Part shown: one piece after another, positions 12,991 through 24,992 of the stretch
Numbering within the stretch: position 1 is the first letter of the stretch
Layout of the letters: every line of letters begins with the position of its first letter
Source: Polytrichum commune
Lineage: Eukaryota > Streptophyta > Polytrichopsida > Polytrichales > Polytrichaceae
Direction: 5' to 3'
Assembly (NCBI GenBank): GCA_950295325.1
Contig: OX485807.1
Coordinates: 10,321,001 to 10,385,000 of the forward strand
DNA: 64,000 bases
Program-made: the position numbers and the translations under genes
The notes under the pieces: model-generated
The model's input: only the letters and a program-made list of their open reading frames with translations
The model's database searches: none
Told to the model about the DNA's origin: nothing

Positions 12991-14039
12991 AAGTTGCTGA
13001 CAAGAGAAGGTCATGGTTTTGGGCCAACGGCTGAACTCATCCACCATCCATGACACTATTTGTTCACTTATTCATAAGAAGTGTCATCTGAAAAGCTAGC
13101 ATAGTGACATTAAATACCATAAGTAATGTTGCTTCGAGCCTTCATGAAAATTGAGTTTGCACTTCTGCATGAAGTCATCTTACCAAAGAAGGAAAGTAAT
13201 TCCTCCCGCACAGTAATTGCACGGAAAGATGCAATCTCTTTTTTCCTTTCTTCCCCCAAGCTTTTTCCAAAAAGGCTGCAACACCACCAGCCAGAAAACA
13301 ATCCACATGGAGTGTGTTGTTGTTGTTGTGGCCTTTTATGTGGCGGGATGCAACTGCTTGCTCACAACCCACACTCAGCCTACGCCCAAATTAAAGTAGG
13401 GTTGGTTGAGAGCGGACACCACACAAGACGCGCCTAGGGTATAGGCACACTGCACTCCGCAGAGCAGAAGGCCTCCAAGAAGGTTTCATCTTAAATGCTG
13501 AAGATCATCATGTGGGAGGCAGGCAGATCATCGGGAGCCTCGATAAGTGGGTGGAAGTGGAGGCGATGCATTGTCACCACCAGCGAATTTTTTTTCACTT
13601 TTTACTGGGGGGTGAAATGGCTATTATAATGGTTGTTTACATTGCAGTTTCGGCTATGTGAACATGTAAGGAAATTGTAAACATTGCGATGAAATGTGTG
13701 GTAGAATGAAATTGCCGCTATCTAAAATGGACAGTAGAGAAATGCAAATGCGATACTTGTTGTGATGCCTTTTGGAAGTTTAGCTAAGTGAAAAATAAAA
13801 AATATTACAAGGTCACTATTGGAACAAGGAAATGCAGCAGTAAATATGCGAAATTACATCCCACAAATTACGTCACAAAAAATTTAGGAGGAAACCACTT
13901 CTTTATTTACAATGGCATGCATCGCCAATAAGCCGTATGAGATGTAGGCTCTTAAAAGTAGAAGTTATATAAAATCCTTGTATTCTAAATAGTTATGAAG
14001 AAGTGGGAAAAACCCCCTAAATGTCTCATTCTATGCAAA
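12991..14039. other. Intergenic and 3' flank of the ZNF862/hAT-like gene
   Basis: Open frames on both strands around 13110-13437 overlap each other and match nothing I recognise. 13400-14039 lies just 3' of the hAT-like gene on the minus strand and would contain its 3' UTR. No hAT-type terminal repeat was found here. Confidence 0.4.
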
Positions 14040-17000
14040 TCAAACACCAAGTGCATATCGGCCGCGCTTCGGCTTGCAAGCTCTCCAATCTGAAACGACA
14101 TCCTTGTACGGGAATGATGTCAATGTGTAATGTTTTTGTGCAAACATTGTTGTAGCAAGAGGTAAATGTTCAGTTAAGCGGTTGCGGAGTTTGTTCTTCA
14201 AGAAAGAAATATTGGAAAATGTTCTTTCGTCTTCTACGCTCCCAAGAACCTACAAAATGGATGCAAAGAGACAAAGTCAGTAAGAAGCCAACTTGCATCC
14301 AAGAACATGAATACAAAAAGCATGAGAAAGTTTAAAGAAGTAATATATTTTCAAAATATAACCCCGTACCTGGATCATCGCAATTTCTGCGAGCTTAAAG
14401 AACTCGGGAAACATACCCTTCAAAGGGGCAGATTGTGCCAAGGCACGCCATAGTTTGGTTAAGGGATGAATGTGGGTGTCCATGGCCCTCATTGCATGAG
14501 GAGAATTATTCGCCATAGCCACAACAAACCAATGCAACTGCCGATCAAGTGCTATAGCACTCAACACTGCTGGACATGTATCACAAACATTTGTAGCGCT
14601 AGAGAAATCCTTGGTGTGAGCATATGTTTGCTTCAAAGTGTTCATGTACCCTGTGAGTTTGTCCTCATGCCCTGGCTCAAGCCAAAATTGAGGATATACA
14701 ATGGACAGTGCATCCATTACCTCACTAAGGGGGAACCTACTTCCCAATTCCATCACCATCATGGCTGCAGCATCTGCAATAAAAAAACCAACACATTATA
14801 TTCATGCTCATGGATGCAAAGCCTTGATATAATTAAAAGATGCAAAAATATAAATTAAGAAACAAAACTAAAAACAAACACATACCTGCAACCTGACCTT
14901 CACCTCCGATATCGTTCTATCAAATAATTCTCTTGTCACAAAACTCCTCAAGTGTGTGACATGATCAACGCAAGTCGCATTGAGGTGGGAACCGGCTGAA
15001 GTTGACAAATGGGCCTCAAAAACCAAATGCTCAACACAATCATTCACATCTGGATGCCACCTTAGGCGGATGCTCTCATGCGAAAGATCACATATCTTTT
15101 TGAAGCATGAAAATGCATCTGAAATGAATGCATTGTTTGTACAATACAAGTCATTCACATATGAGATACAAAGGCTCAATGCCCTTGTGAAATCACACAC
15201 ATATACACTGGGGGATTGTGCAAAGACAACCAAGGCTTTCACAGCCTCTAGAAGAGGTAGCACTGCAGCCAAGGTCAGTAAGGACTTGATATTAGCCATG
15301 AGTTCATAATTTACCTTGGTTGTCGGAATTGTTGATTTTACAAGATGATCAGAGTACATCTTCACCAAAAGGGTGCGGTATTCCGACAAAACACGTTTTA
15401 ATGGACTCAACATTGAAATCCACCTCGTTTTTACATTTTGAAGAATTTTTCTGCCCTTAGACTCAAGCAATTCAGCAAGTTTTTGGAGCTCCAAATGACG
15501 TTTTGGGGACTTACTAAAATACTTGTGCAAAACAGCCAGTAGGGTTTCAATCCTAGCCACCATCTCCAGATCTGATAGACATTGCATTGCAAGGTTGCTT
15601 CGATGTGCCACACAATGCATGCCTTGCATATGTGGCGCATGAGAAATCTGCAGCTTGTTAATGACACCATTTCTCTTCCCTTGCAAAACTGATGCACCAT
15701 CTGCCCCAAATGCCATGAATCGGTCTCTAATCTGATGTGGGGTTAACCCACCTTCATTAGTGAGTGCACCAAGAATCATCTTGGTTATATTATCGGCACC
15801 ACCACCCTCAGTCACACGTTGCAAGTACAACAACATTGGCACTCTTTCCCAATCTTGAATTGTGTAAACATGCATGCTAATCCAAGATTGGTTGTCCAAC
15901 GTTGTGACTTCATCGCAAGTGATAGAGAAGTAAGGGGCTGTACTTACTATTTCTTTTGTCATTGTTTGCACAACGTTAAACAAACTCTCAGCCATTTCCC
16001 AACCCGACCCCTCGGTCCAATGCTTCAATGGAACCTGCACATATACTCAAGTGCCATTACTAACCAACATGATGTTTCAAAACAAAATTAATAACATGAG
16101 CAACTGAAACTGAAAGGAAATGAAAGATTCTGACCTTAGGAACGCCCAGAAATTGTAACAACTCCTTCATGGGTGGATATTCTGTCATAGGTTTTCCAAA
16201 TTGTAACAAGTGAAAGATGACTGTCATTTGCACTTCCTTGCGTTTTGGAGGAGCCCCAGCTGTAACTAGGGCTCCAATATCATTAACAGGCAGTGCTACA
16301 AATGTCCTCTCAGCACGCTTGTGGACGGAATTTTGGTCCCAATACCATTCACCTTTCTTCGCCTTCAAAGAAGGTAAGTCGCTAAGTGCTCTCTTCCATC
16401 CTTGGTGTTTTTTCAGGTTGTCATCTTTTGCATCCAGTATTTTGTCTCTGCCATTTACTTTAGAGCAGATGATACATCGAACTTTGTCAAATGTACCATC
16501 CCCTTCAGGGTCCTGTTGAGACCATGGGTATTTTGCTACCCAATTTTCTTGAAATCTGCACCAAGACATCATAAAAAACATATCCTCAAAATGCCAAAAA
16601 AATCCCCATAGGAAGTGGCCCCTAAACCCATAATGTTTGGGGAGACACGTGCGTGGCGGGTTTGGGTCGGGTATAGGCCTTCCGGTAGAGGCCACATGTA
16701 GGCCCTTCCAGTATAGGCCAAGAATAAAATGATTAGGTCCTACCGGTTGAGGCCACTTTTTTTCTTGTGAAAACTTGTGAAACTTATTCTTGGCCTCTAC
16801 CGGAAGGCCTAAACGTGACATCTACCGGAAGGGCCCGCTCCACCTCCTCTAGACCGGGGGGGGGGGGGGGGGGTTATACCCGACCCGCCACGCACGTGTC
16901 TCCCCAAACATTATGGGTTTAGGGGCCACTTCCTATGCTGAGGCCCTCAAGAATGGGTACACGTCAAAACTTGAGAAAGAAAAAAACTTGAGAAAGAAAA

Positions 17001-17520
17001 AATATCACACATCAATTGACATGTTAGAAATTGAAATGACACATGCTTAGAAATCGGAAATTGAGACGACATTTTAGAATAATCTTAGCCCTCAGCCCTC
17101 AGCCAATGCATTACTCTCCAAAAAATATAGCCATGGTTAAGGGTTTAGGAGGTACCTTCTTTTCGGAATTTTTCGCTTCTTTGTTGGAGGTTCATGTGAG
17201 GTTGGTAGCAATTGGGTGTCTGATTGCTCATGGAAGCCATCTAAGTTGTTGCTACCACCACTTGAAGGCGCATCGACAGTGAATGGGGAACCACTGATGT
17301 CCAATGCATTAGCCTCAAATGAAGCAGGTACATGCAGTGGGGTGGGAGAAAAAATGGTTGCAGACGCGGTTGAAGAGATCTGGACAACCTCTTGCATTGC
17401 GGTAGTTGATAATTCTCCCCCAGGGGTGATCATCAACACCCTCTGCTTGAAGGAGGGACGTTTTCCAGAACCAGATGCAGGAGGCATTGCCATGGTAGAG
17501 CAACTGCCACCTGCACTCAT
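14040..17520 (-). CDS. ZNF862/C17orf113-type hAT transposase-derived protein, five exons
   Basis: Exons on the minus strand: 17520-17156, 16555-16135, 16034-14886, 14773-14370, 14249-14040, with GT/AG boundaries throughout. Exon 1 encodes a disordered N-terminus ending in a basic KKRKIPKR nuclear signal. Exon 2 begins with a zinc-finger-like module (FQENWVAKYPW, then CIIC and LKKHQGWKRA). Exon 3 carries the RNase-H-like core, with CDEVTTLDNQSWIS, FGADGASVLQGKRNG, MHCVAHRSNLAMQ and KTRWISMLSPLKRV. Exon 5 ends with the hAT-type dimerisation block GSVEDERTFSNISFLKNKLR. Junctions 1/2, 2/3 and 4/5 keep frame. Junction 3/4 does not: exon 3 ends in phase 0, while exon 4 needs one more base. This suggests a one-base loss at the splice site or unusual splicing. 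The start at 17520 is chosen because the upstream in-frame extension is compositionally odd. It is probably a transposon or recently decayed copy rather than a host gene. Confidence 0.8.
16607..16936. mobile_element. Fold-back MITE in intron 1 of the hAT-like gene
   Basis: The ends form inverted repeats of about 64 bp (16607-16676 and 16873-16936). They read CATAGGAAGTGGCCCCTAAA inward from one side and its complement on the other. The interior is itself nearly palindromic, with GGCCTTCCGGTAGAGGCC and its complement facing each other, so almost the whole 330 bp can fold on itself. A run of about 18 G lies at 16855-16872. No clear target duplication was found. It sits inside a GT/AG intron (17155-16556) and does not touch coding sequence. 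Confidence 0.75.
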
Positions 17521-18592
17521 TGCAACTGTCGGAGCATGGGATCGCAGATCCACAGGCGACCACACAAAACCAACTCCCCGGTAGCCATGCGATGTGGAGT
17601 GGCGTGGCACGGCGAACACCAGGAGATCACACAAAACCAGATCGGGCAAAGGCGACGCCAATGCACCAATGCACACACAATGCACACACAACAATTACAC
17701 ATACCACTTCGCAAAACAACAATGCACATACCTGTTGATTGCAGATTCCATAAATAAGATGTCGCCACTCCCAGCTCTGTAACGCCCACTCCCTATAGCC
17801 ACACCCATCATCATCCTCATTAGTGAATGCAGTGAGAATTGTGCACAAACCCTACCTAAAAAATGCCCAGACTTCAATGTGGCTCCAAGCCTCCAACTCT
17901 GACGGCCTCAACAGAACAACCATGCACAACATTGTCTATCAAATCTGGAGTCTGGACTCTGGAGAGAATGGACAATGCACAAGTTCGCCACTAATGGAAC
18001 CAGCGGATGAATCTGCCAGTCTGCGAAAGGGCTTCATCCATATGAACAGGCGGCTGCGAATGGCCAGGAGCGACGTGGAGAATCCGGCGACATAAGGTGG
18101 CGGAGTGGAGGGATGGGCCGCCGATGTGTAGGGTTGGCGAGGTGACCCAATGGCGATGTGATGGAATGGGCGGGAGGTGGGGGCAGCATGGAGGAGCTTT
18201 ACTGCTTCTACTCATGGTAGATTTGGGCGATTTGGGGACACCTAGATTTGATTATTCTAATAGGGAATTTCGTGGCATCATTTAGAATATAGCATTAAAT
18301 GCGAATAATCGCCCAAATAAAATTCGTTGGTCACCACCTTGTTATATAAGCCTTCCAATTAATATACAAGTTATAGCATATTATGTGTGTGTGGGTGTAC
18401 GTGGGCTCCATGTATTGCGGTGATTGCGGGAATCTTCGGTCAACACATCAAAGTCTTTTGGGACCTGAACAGCAAGGAGGAGGCTCAAGTTGTCAGCCAA
18501 AGACTTTTTGGGGAAGAAGGCATGATGGTTGTTAAGAAACTGTCCAACCTCCGATTCCATGCTCGTGACCACATGGGGGAGGCCTGCAACAG
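17521..18592. other. 5' flank of the hAT-like gene; unrecognised short frames
   Basis: It would hold the promoter and 5' leader of the minus-strand hAT-like gene. A 76-codon plus-strand frame at 18387-18617 reads like a fragment of a real protein (…FWDLNSKEEAQVVSQRLFGE…) but I cannot name it. It runs directly into the adjacent MITE, so it may be a captured or truncated exon. Confidence 0.35.
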
Positions 18593-18818
18593 TGATCCGG
18601 GAGATTGTTGGGCATGATCAGTTGAGATCCTGGTGTTTGCAAGTCCAGCCGGTTACATGTTGTCGACATCCTTTGGTTTTCCTGTATTAAACTGGGGTAT
18701 ATTCTTCTATAGATTTCTCTAAACCGATTGGTAATTTTCTTGCAGTATTGAACTTCAACTGGTAATTTCTCAAACTCAACCGGTTCATCTGTAACCAACT
18801 GCCGGTTCTTCCCGATCA
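18593..18818 (+). mobile_element. CCGGTT-rich MITE, copy 1
   Basis: 226 bp bounded by TGATCCGGGAGA at the left and TTCTTCCCGATCA at the right, an imperfect inverted pair. Internal phrases are shared with copy 2: CAAGTCCAGCCGGTTACATG, TTTCTTGCAGT, CTCAAACTCAACCGGTTCAT and AACTGCCGGTT. It has no coding capacity, which fits a small non-autonomous DNA element. Confidence 0.75.
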
Positions 18819-18860
18819 TAGGTTTGCAGAACACTTTCTAAGACACAGTATCCGAATCAG

Positions 18861-19083
18861 TGATCGGGGAGATTGTTGGGCATAATCGGTTCAGATCCGA
18901 GTGTTTGCAAGTCCAACCGGTTACATGTCGTTGACATCCTCCGGTTTTCCTTTATTAAATTGGGGTATATTCTATAAATTCCTCTAAAACGATCAGTGAT
19001 TTTCTTGCAGTCTCGAACTTCAACCGGTTATTTCTCAAACTCAACCGGTTCATTTGTAACTAACTGCCGGTTCTCCCCGATCA
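18861..19083 (+). mobile_element. CCGGTT-rich MITE, copy 2
   Basis: 223 bp in the same orientation as copy 1 and 42 bp after it. The 12-bp termini TGATCGGGGAGA and TCTCCCCGATCA are perfect inverted repeats. The interior is rich in AACCGGTT palindromes. The head-to-tail arrangement points to local duplication or insertion of one copy beside another. Confidence 0.8.
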
Positions 19084-22000
19084 TTGATCAGAATAATCAC
19101 ATAAATCATTAATTCAAGCATTGTGTGATGAATACTTGAAATATCACACACGTATATATATATATATACATATATAGCAGCTCCACACATGCTGGCGGGG
19201 GTGGGCCGGCTGTGACTGCTGCCTCCCACCAGTGTGGGTCACTTTATGGGGGCGCTTTTCAGCTCCTGCCAGAGACTAAATGCAACGAAGCAATTTTATA
19301 TTCATTTTCCAAACGTGTGGCTTTTGAGTACTATTTTATTACAGTATGCAAGTTTTCGAAGCTACGGTACATATTATACTTAATGTCACCAATTCTAGTT
19401 GTCTCGCTCAAATACTAATCATAAACCGTCTGTGTAGCGTCACCAACACTAAATGTAGACCTTACACTATTTTTCATTCCTTGTAATTTTTTTTTGAAGA
19501 ACGTTGGATTTACAATGTTGGAATTCTTGTCACTTACTAAGTGATTCTTCATAATAGTTTCATTCATTCATGACAATAAGTGTTACGTTAAATAAATAGC
19601 ACATTACATAAACGTTAAGATGTAGAATGTACCAAACTTTGTTTCAATGTATGGCATTTGGATGATTGGAAGGAAGTTGCGATGACAATGTTTGTAAAGT
19701 TATTCATACACAATGTCACTAAAAAAGTCAATGCAATGACATAAAAAAATACCATCCCCACAATATACAATATTTTGTGTCGTTAGGGAATGAATGGGCT
19801 ATTATTATTACTATTATTATTATTGGAATTTAGGGTGCGTTTTAGGGCTGCGCCCTTTGCATACACCAATGCTAGATTGGTATAGAGGTGAATGCATGGT
19901 ATCAAGAGTGAACATAAATAATGGTATGCAAGAACTTACATGTGGGTGTCAAAATTGTAATACCACCAATCAAATATCAATTATTGATAGGTTTGTCAAC
20001 GTGAGAGAATCTTTGTATATCCGAGTTATTATCCATGTTGGTACTTAATTGTATTTAGCTAGAGGTGGTAGAGGTATGTGAGGAAATTGATAAAATATAA
20101 ATATCTATAAATAATAATAAAGTGTACACACACACACACACACACACATGTTGTCATATGCATTTTTCATATTATCTACTATTTGACCATCATGATTCTA
20201 TTTATGAAACAATTCCATGATATAATATAAGTATTTCGAAGTCTGGATTTTAAAATAAAGATTCCTTGATTGTGTGCTATGATTTTCTTAATATATTTAT
20301 TGCAAATTACTAGTCCAGTTAGCAAGAGAATTTTGAGCCAACTTGGTCAATATCCTTACTTCTTTATTATTGATTTGTTGTTAATTGAAATTCTTTGGTT
20401 ATTCTTTGTATTATGTGATGAAATACTGTTGTGGATGATTTAAAGTTGGACGAAAAGCCACTAAGAAAGTGATAGTAATTGCAACATTATAAATCTATAA
20501 TACCAAAAATTTGTTTACAAGGAATGACATGTAATGTGAGGTTCTCATTCAGTGTTCGTGAAACTAATCGGTTGGTTTACAATGAGAATCGAGCAACACA
20601 AATAGAAATGATGAACTTAAATACAACAAAGCCCTTTTATTGTTTAGTAGATTGTGGGGGCCCAAGGGTAACATCATAGAAAAGTTTCCTAGGTAGGGGA
20701 AAAGTTTGCACCTAGCGAAATAATTTTTGCTCACACTCACTGGTGGCAATGAATGGAGTCCGTCCATTCACTGCTTAGCCACCACCAATATGTGTGGGCA
20801 ATCTATTACTCACATCAATGACCATGAGTCATGACACCAACTTATACCAAAGTAATAAGAACTTAGTACTGGGTTGGGCAAAGACCGACCATTCACATCC
20901 CCTACCTAGTGTCGCCTATTGAAAGAGAAGTGACATTCCAATATACAAGACTTGTTCCTATCCATTCAAGTGTTGAGTCTTATTGATAGATGATATCTTA
21001 TTGTAGAAGTATGAATGCCAAGGCTAGACGCCAACCTCTTTGAGTTGCCCGCCCCCCCCCCCCCAAAACCCACTATTATCAAGGTAGAAAAAGTCTAGTA
21101 AAAACATGACCCCCATAGATTTATGGTTTGTTCATTTCAAGTCTTCGAACTAATTTGGAGTCTTTAATATTGATTTTAAAGTTAAATTTACCAAAAAAGA
21201 GAAAACTACATGCTATAATAGAATCGCCTACGTTTTCACCTCGGGTGATAGTAGTAGGGGCCCAACTCAAAGAGGTGGACATCTAGCCTTAGCCAAACTC
21301 AAATTTCATGAAGTTCAAGTTCCAACCTCCACAAGCTGTGCAGGCACCCATATTATTGATCTGCTTCACTAAAACTGAAATGGATTGCAGAGTCAGCATG
21401 TTCATTTGCAGCTCACTTTTAGCAGGAATTTGATAGATTTTGGCTGCTGGCCTGCAAATTGCAATGAGTTGTGTCACTCCAAGATTCACACTACAACTAA
21501 GTTATACAATGGATTGAAGTGTTAAAAGTAGTTACCCTCTTGTACTTTCTCCCCAAACCTTGGCCTTGAAGCTCTCTAATCATGTTGCATGAGCATGAAC
21601 AACCACTGGGCACTCGGAGTAGTCATGTTGATGGGGATAAAGCATGGTTGTGGTTTTTGCTTGCATGTATTACGCTCTTTCCATGGAAATAGAACCGAAG
21701 AAAGTAAACTGCAACCACCCCTAGTGTTACAACCCTTGATTGTTGATTGCAAGTAGTCAAATGAAACACATGTTAAATCACTATCATTAGATACTCAAAT
21801 AAATCCACTTAAAAACTAAGTATATCCAAGACCAACATTGAACCTAAAACCAACACTATGGGACTTCAAAATTTATGATTATGGACATAGTGTTGGTTCT
21901 GGGTATTCCTACCTTAAGCTCAGTCTTCAACTGATTACACTACATAGTGGGGCACTTTGTGCAGCATTAGCCTAATTACTGTGACGAGTCACGAACCAAG

Positions 22001-24508
22001 ATCTTGTTGCGCTTAAGCTTAATAGAAGCAGAGGGTCTAGTGTTCCTCACAAGTAAGTAGAGAACATGAGAGAGGCTTAATATGAAAGACCCCAATCTTA
22101 TGTTGTGAGAGCAGTTTATAATTAGCAGCAATGAAGAATTATGCACCGCTTAGCGATGCTCTAAGTTAAGTAATGCAGGATTGCTTCCCTTCAACACACT
22201 GGGTCCTTTCTCTTTGATTTCCATGACATAATTTCTTGAGTTCTAGATATTGTGTGGGCAGTGAGTGCATGAGTGATGTGGAAGCAAGTCTGCAGGAGCA
22301 CATATCCCAAACTTAAAAAAGAATAAATTGTATGTGCTCAATGAATTTATGTTTCAGGTACACCAAGGGTTCTTTGTTACGTTTTCACATTTATGTTTCA
22401 CTGGTGGACTGAAATGAGCTGTTATGTATAGAGTAGTACAGCAGTCTCACCGAAAGTTGGTTTTAAGTTACAGTCACTCCTACACCGGTTCGCCTGACAT
22501 GCGGGCAGGTGGCATTAATTGTTGAGTGTTGTAATGGATATATTTGTTTTGTTCTTTAACTTATCTTTGCTTTCGGTGAGTGAGGCCCTGTTTGTGCGTA
22601 GTAGTGGATGGCAGAGTGATTCGGTGATCCATCATAGCCTTGGACTCTGTTACAGGAATCCCACATTGAGAGTTGCAGTACTTTTCTAAACATGTGGACC
22701 TACTATATCTTCCCCACTAGGATAAGGTACGAGAAGGTGGACCTATGTTTCACTGTGAAAAGTCAAGGCACGGATAGTGTGGTATGTGGGCGGCTCCGTA
22801 AATATGGTGTCCACACTTCAAACAACCAGATGGAAGTTCCCCTATGCACTCGACATCCCATTTTAATTTGGCTCTCCATGATGGCACACACATCCACATG
22901 CCTGCCACCAACACAACACTCATCTTGTCTCTTTCAATACTTATAATTTCCTGTGACTCGATTCCAAAGAGGACGAGAGTTTCTGGGTTGTTGAGCATCC
23001 GCCTTCATTGGGTGAACCTCCAACTACCCATAATAATCTTCCTTGATATCCAAGCCCTGCGCTCAACATTCGTAACTCAACCCAAGCTCTGACGGCAGAA
23101 TGGGAATGTGGTCCGAATTCGTAGGTGTCCATTATTGTGGTGGGAACCCAAAATTAAATTCACGTGACAAACAAACACAAAGCATTAATTGCGTGGTGGT
23201 GTTTCAAGAGCGGCTCACTTACATACAATGCGGGTTCTGATCGTTTCAACTCCAACAAGCTGCGCAAGAACCGCAAAACTTGCACTCCGGGCTTAGTGCT
23301 CGTGCGGGGAGTTGAACTTCTCTCCTCCAAGTTTTGGATCCTGTGAACCAAACAATCAGGTGATCCAAAACAATCCTGCAATCGAAGCTCTCAAAATAGC
23401 CTGCCAAGGACTTGTATTTATCCACCAGGTATGTGGCCCTATTGTAGGCACTTCCAACTCCACAAACGATTTTGACTGTCGCCTCGAATCAGGAATTGTC
23501 TCCTCCGGTTAATAATTGCGTATCACGAAGACCGTCATTTCAAGTGTCCGAATTGGAGTTGAGAGGCAAATGGTATAAGAGGTCAAAGTGAAGATTCTCT
23601 TTCTCTTTGAACGATCACATGGGCTGTCCCATTTGCATTAAGAATCGAACCTAGAACAGTGTCAATATTTCGAGCACGTAGTCCAATCTCATCGTAATAC
23701 AAGTTCGTTCTTGTGTCCGTTTTTAACTACGAGTTGTGCCATACCCCACTCTAATAGAGTCTCCGATTAAGAAGAGTGACCAAACTATGAGTCCCCACAC
23801 ACTTTATTTCAGTGCCTCTTTCGGGCTTCTCAAGTCTGGATTCACTGAGTTTTGGGCCTTTCTTCTCCATCTGTCCAAGTTCAGTGCCTTTTATTAGAAG
23901 CAGAAGTGGAGGACCTTGTGAGTCATTCTGGGCTTTGGGCAGCTTCGTAATGACTGCAAAAAATCATGTGTGACAACTTCCACGAATCCCAGAAGTGCTT
24001 GAGGGGTAGCTTCTCATCACCATTTGATTGTATACTCTGAGTGCTTGCGTGTTGCCATCAAAAGGGCCGTTACAAATGGGAGAGTTCTTCATGTTGATGT
24101 GTACTTTTTTGTTACAATTCATGCTCATGCTTTGTACCCTCAATCAATGAGCTACTAGTGTTGTAACTTGACATCCAACTTTCATGTTGACCATATCACA
24201 TAGCGTTGTGTTCTTGTAGATTTGTGAGCCCTTCTTTGTAGAAGAAAGCCATACCATGGGAATAAGACCCAAGGTATGTACACTAAACATCCAATTAAGT
24301 GTGGTATTAAAAATTGTTGTCCCAAGTTAATTGAGTGGCCTTTGTGATTTGTCATTCAACACCAAGTGTGAAATGATACCATGTCAAGATGTCACAACCC
24401 AATTATTGCACGACAATCATGTGGGTTGAGTGTGGGCCAGACAAAATCAAATGTTTTAGTTAAGTACTTAAATGGACATTAACTTGTACTAGAAATCAAT
24501 GTATGAGG
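19084..24508. other. Intergenic with microsatellites and one dispersed repeat
   Basis: Contains (TA)n near 19150-19170, TTA-type repeats near 19799-19825, (CA)n at about 20126-20149 and a C-run at about 21052-21064. The dispersed repeat 19383-19590 is listed separately. Short frames near 22692-23512 and elsewhere overlap on both strands and look non-coding. Confidence 0.45.
19383..19590 (+). repeat. Dispersed repeat, copy 2 (partner at 12788)
   Basis: Same order of blocks as 12788-12990: CACCAATTCTAGTTGTCTCG, then GTCACCAACACTAAATGTAG, then GGATTTACAATGTTGGAATT and TCATGACAAT. The two copies are about 6.6 kb apart in direct orientation and differ by point changes and small indels. Confidence 0.65.
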
Positions 24509-24616
24509 GCCGTTTTACACATGTGACCAAGGGTTTTGAGAAAAACTTAGGATTTTTGTGGCCACGGTCACCACATCACGTTTAAAAGCCTTGGTCACAT
24601 GACATAGTGTAAAGCG
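24509..24616. mobile_element. Small fold-back element just outside the 16.5-kb transposon
   Basis: About 108 bp. The left arm CCGTTTTACAC…ATGTGACCAAGGG faces the right arm CTTGGTCACATGACATAGTG…AAAGCGG as an imperfect inverted repeat. It lies 42 bp outside the terminal repeat of the large element and is probably an independent MITE. Confidence 0.5.
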
Positions 24617-24654
24617 GACTTAGACCGGGACATAGTGCTTATAATGAAAATCAA

Positions 24655-24658
24655 GAAT
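24655..24658. repeat. Putative target-site duplication GAAT (left)
   Basis: GAAT directly precedes the left terminal repeat and also directly follows the right one at 41184-41187. Four matching bases can occur by chance, so this is supportive rather than decisive. Confidence 0.4.
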
Positions 24659-24686
24659 AACACTATATTCGTTATTTGGAGACTTT
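24659..24686 (+). repeat. Left terminal inverted repeat of the 16.5-kb element
   Basis: Begins AACACTATATTCGTTA. All 28 bases are the exact reverse complement of 41156-41183. The next ~30 bases (…TTTTGAGACTATTTA) also match the terminal region of the decayed related element that ends at 59831. Confidence 0.85.
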
Positions 24687-24992
24687 TTGTTAATTTTGAG
24701 ACTATTTAAGGACGTGGCTTTCACATTTATAGGAATGAAAACACTACAAATATGCTATGTTCCCAATATGGAAACAAATATGAAACTCAAATGCATGTAA
24801 TTACACATATAAAAATAGGGAAATGGGACAATTACAACATTTGCATATAGGAAATCGATATCATATTCATTGAAGAGGGTCAAAATACAAAATGCAAGTG
24901 GAATATCCACTATTAGGCCAAAGCCCTAGAAACACAAATCCACATCTATATGTATTTTAATATAGCCTATACATTTGGACCATGAATAGGCG

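Noticed and set aside
17121-17156. Last six residues of the exon-1 open frame of the hAT-like gene as coding
   Set aside because: They lie past the AAGAAG|GTACCT donor, and joining there to exon 2 gives a clean split codon.
14040-17520. Terminal inverted repeats and 8-bp duplications for the hAT-like gene
   Set aside because: Flanks on both sides were scanned by eye without finding a matching inverted pair, so no element boundaries are claimed.
23160-23381. tRNA-like or SINE segment around GCGGGTTCTGATCGTTTC
   Set aside because: Only a weak B-box resemblance; no A box at the right distance and no tail.
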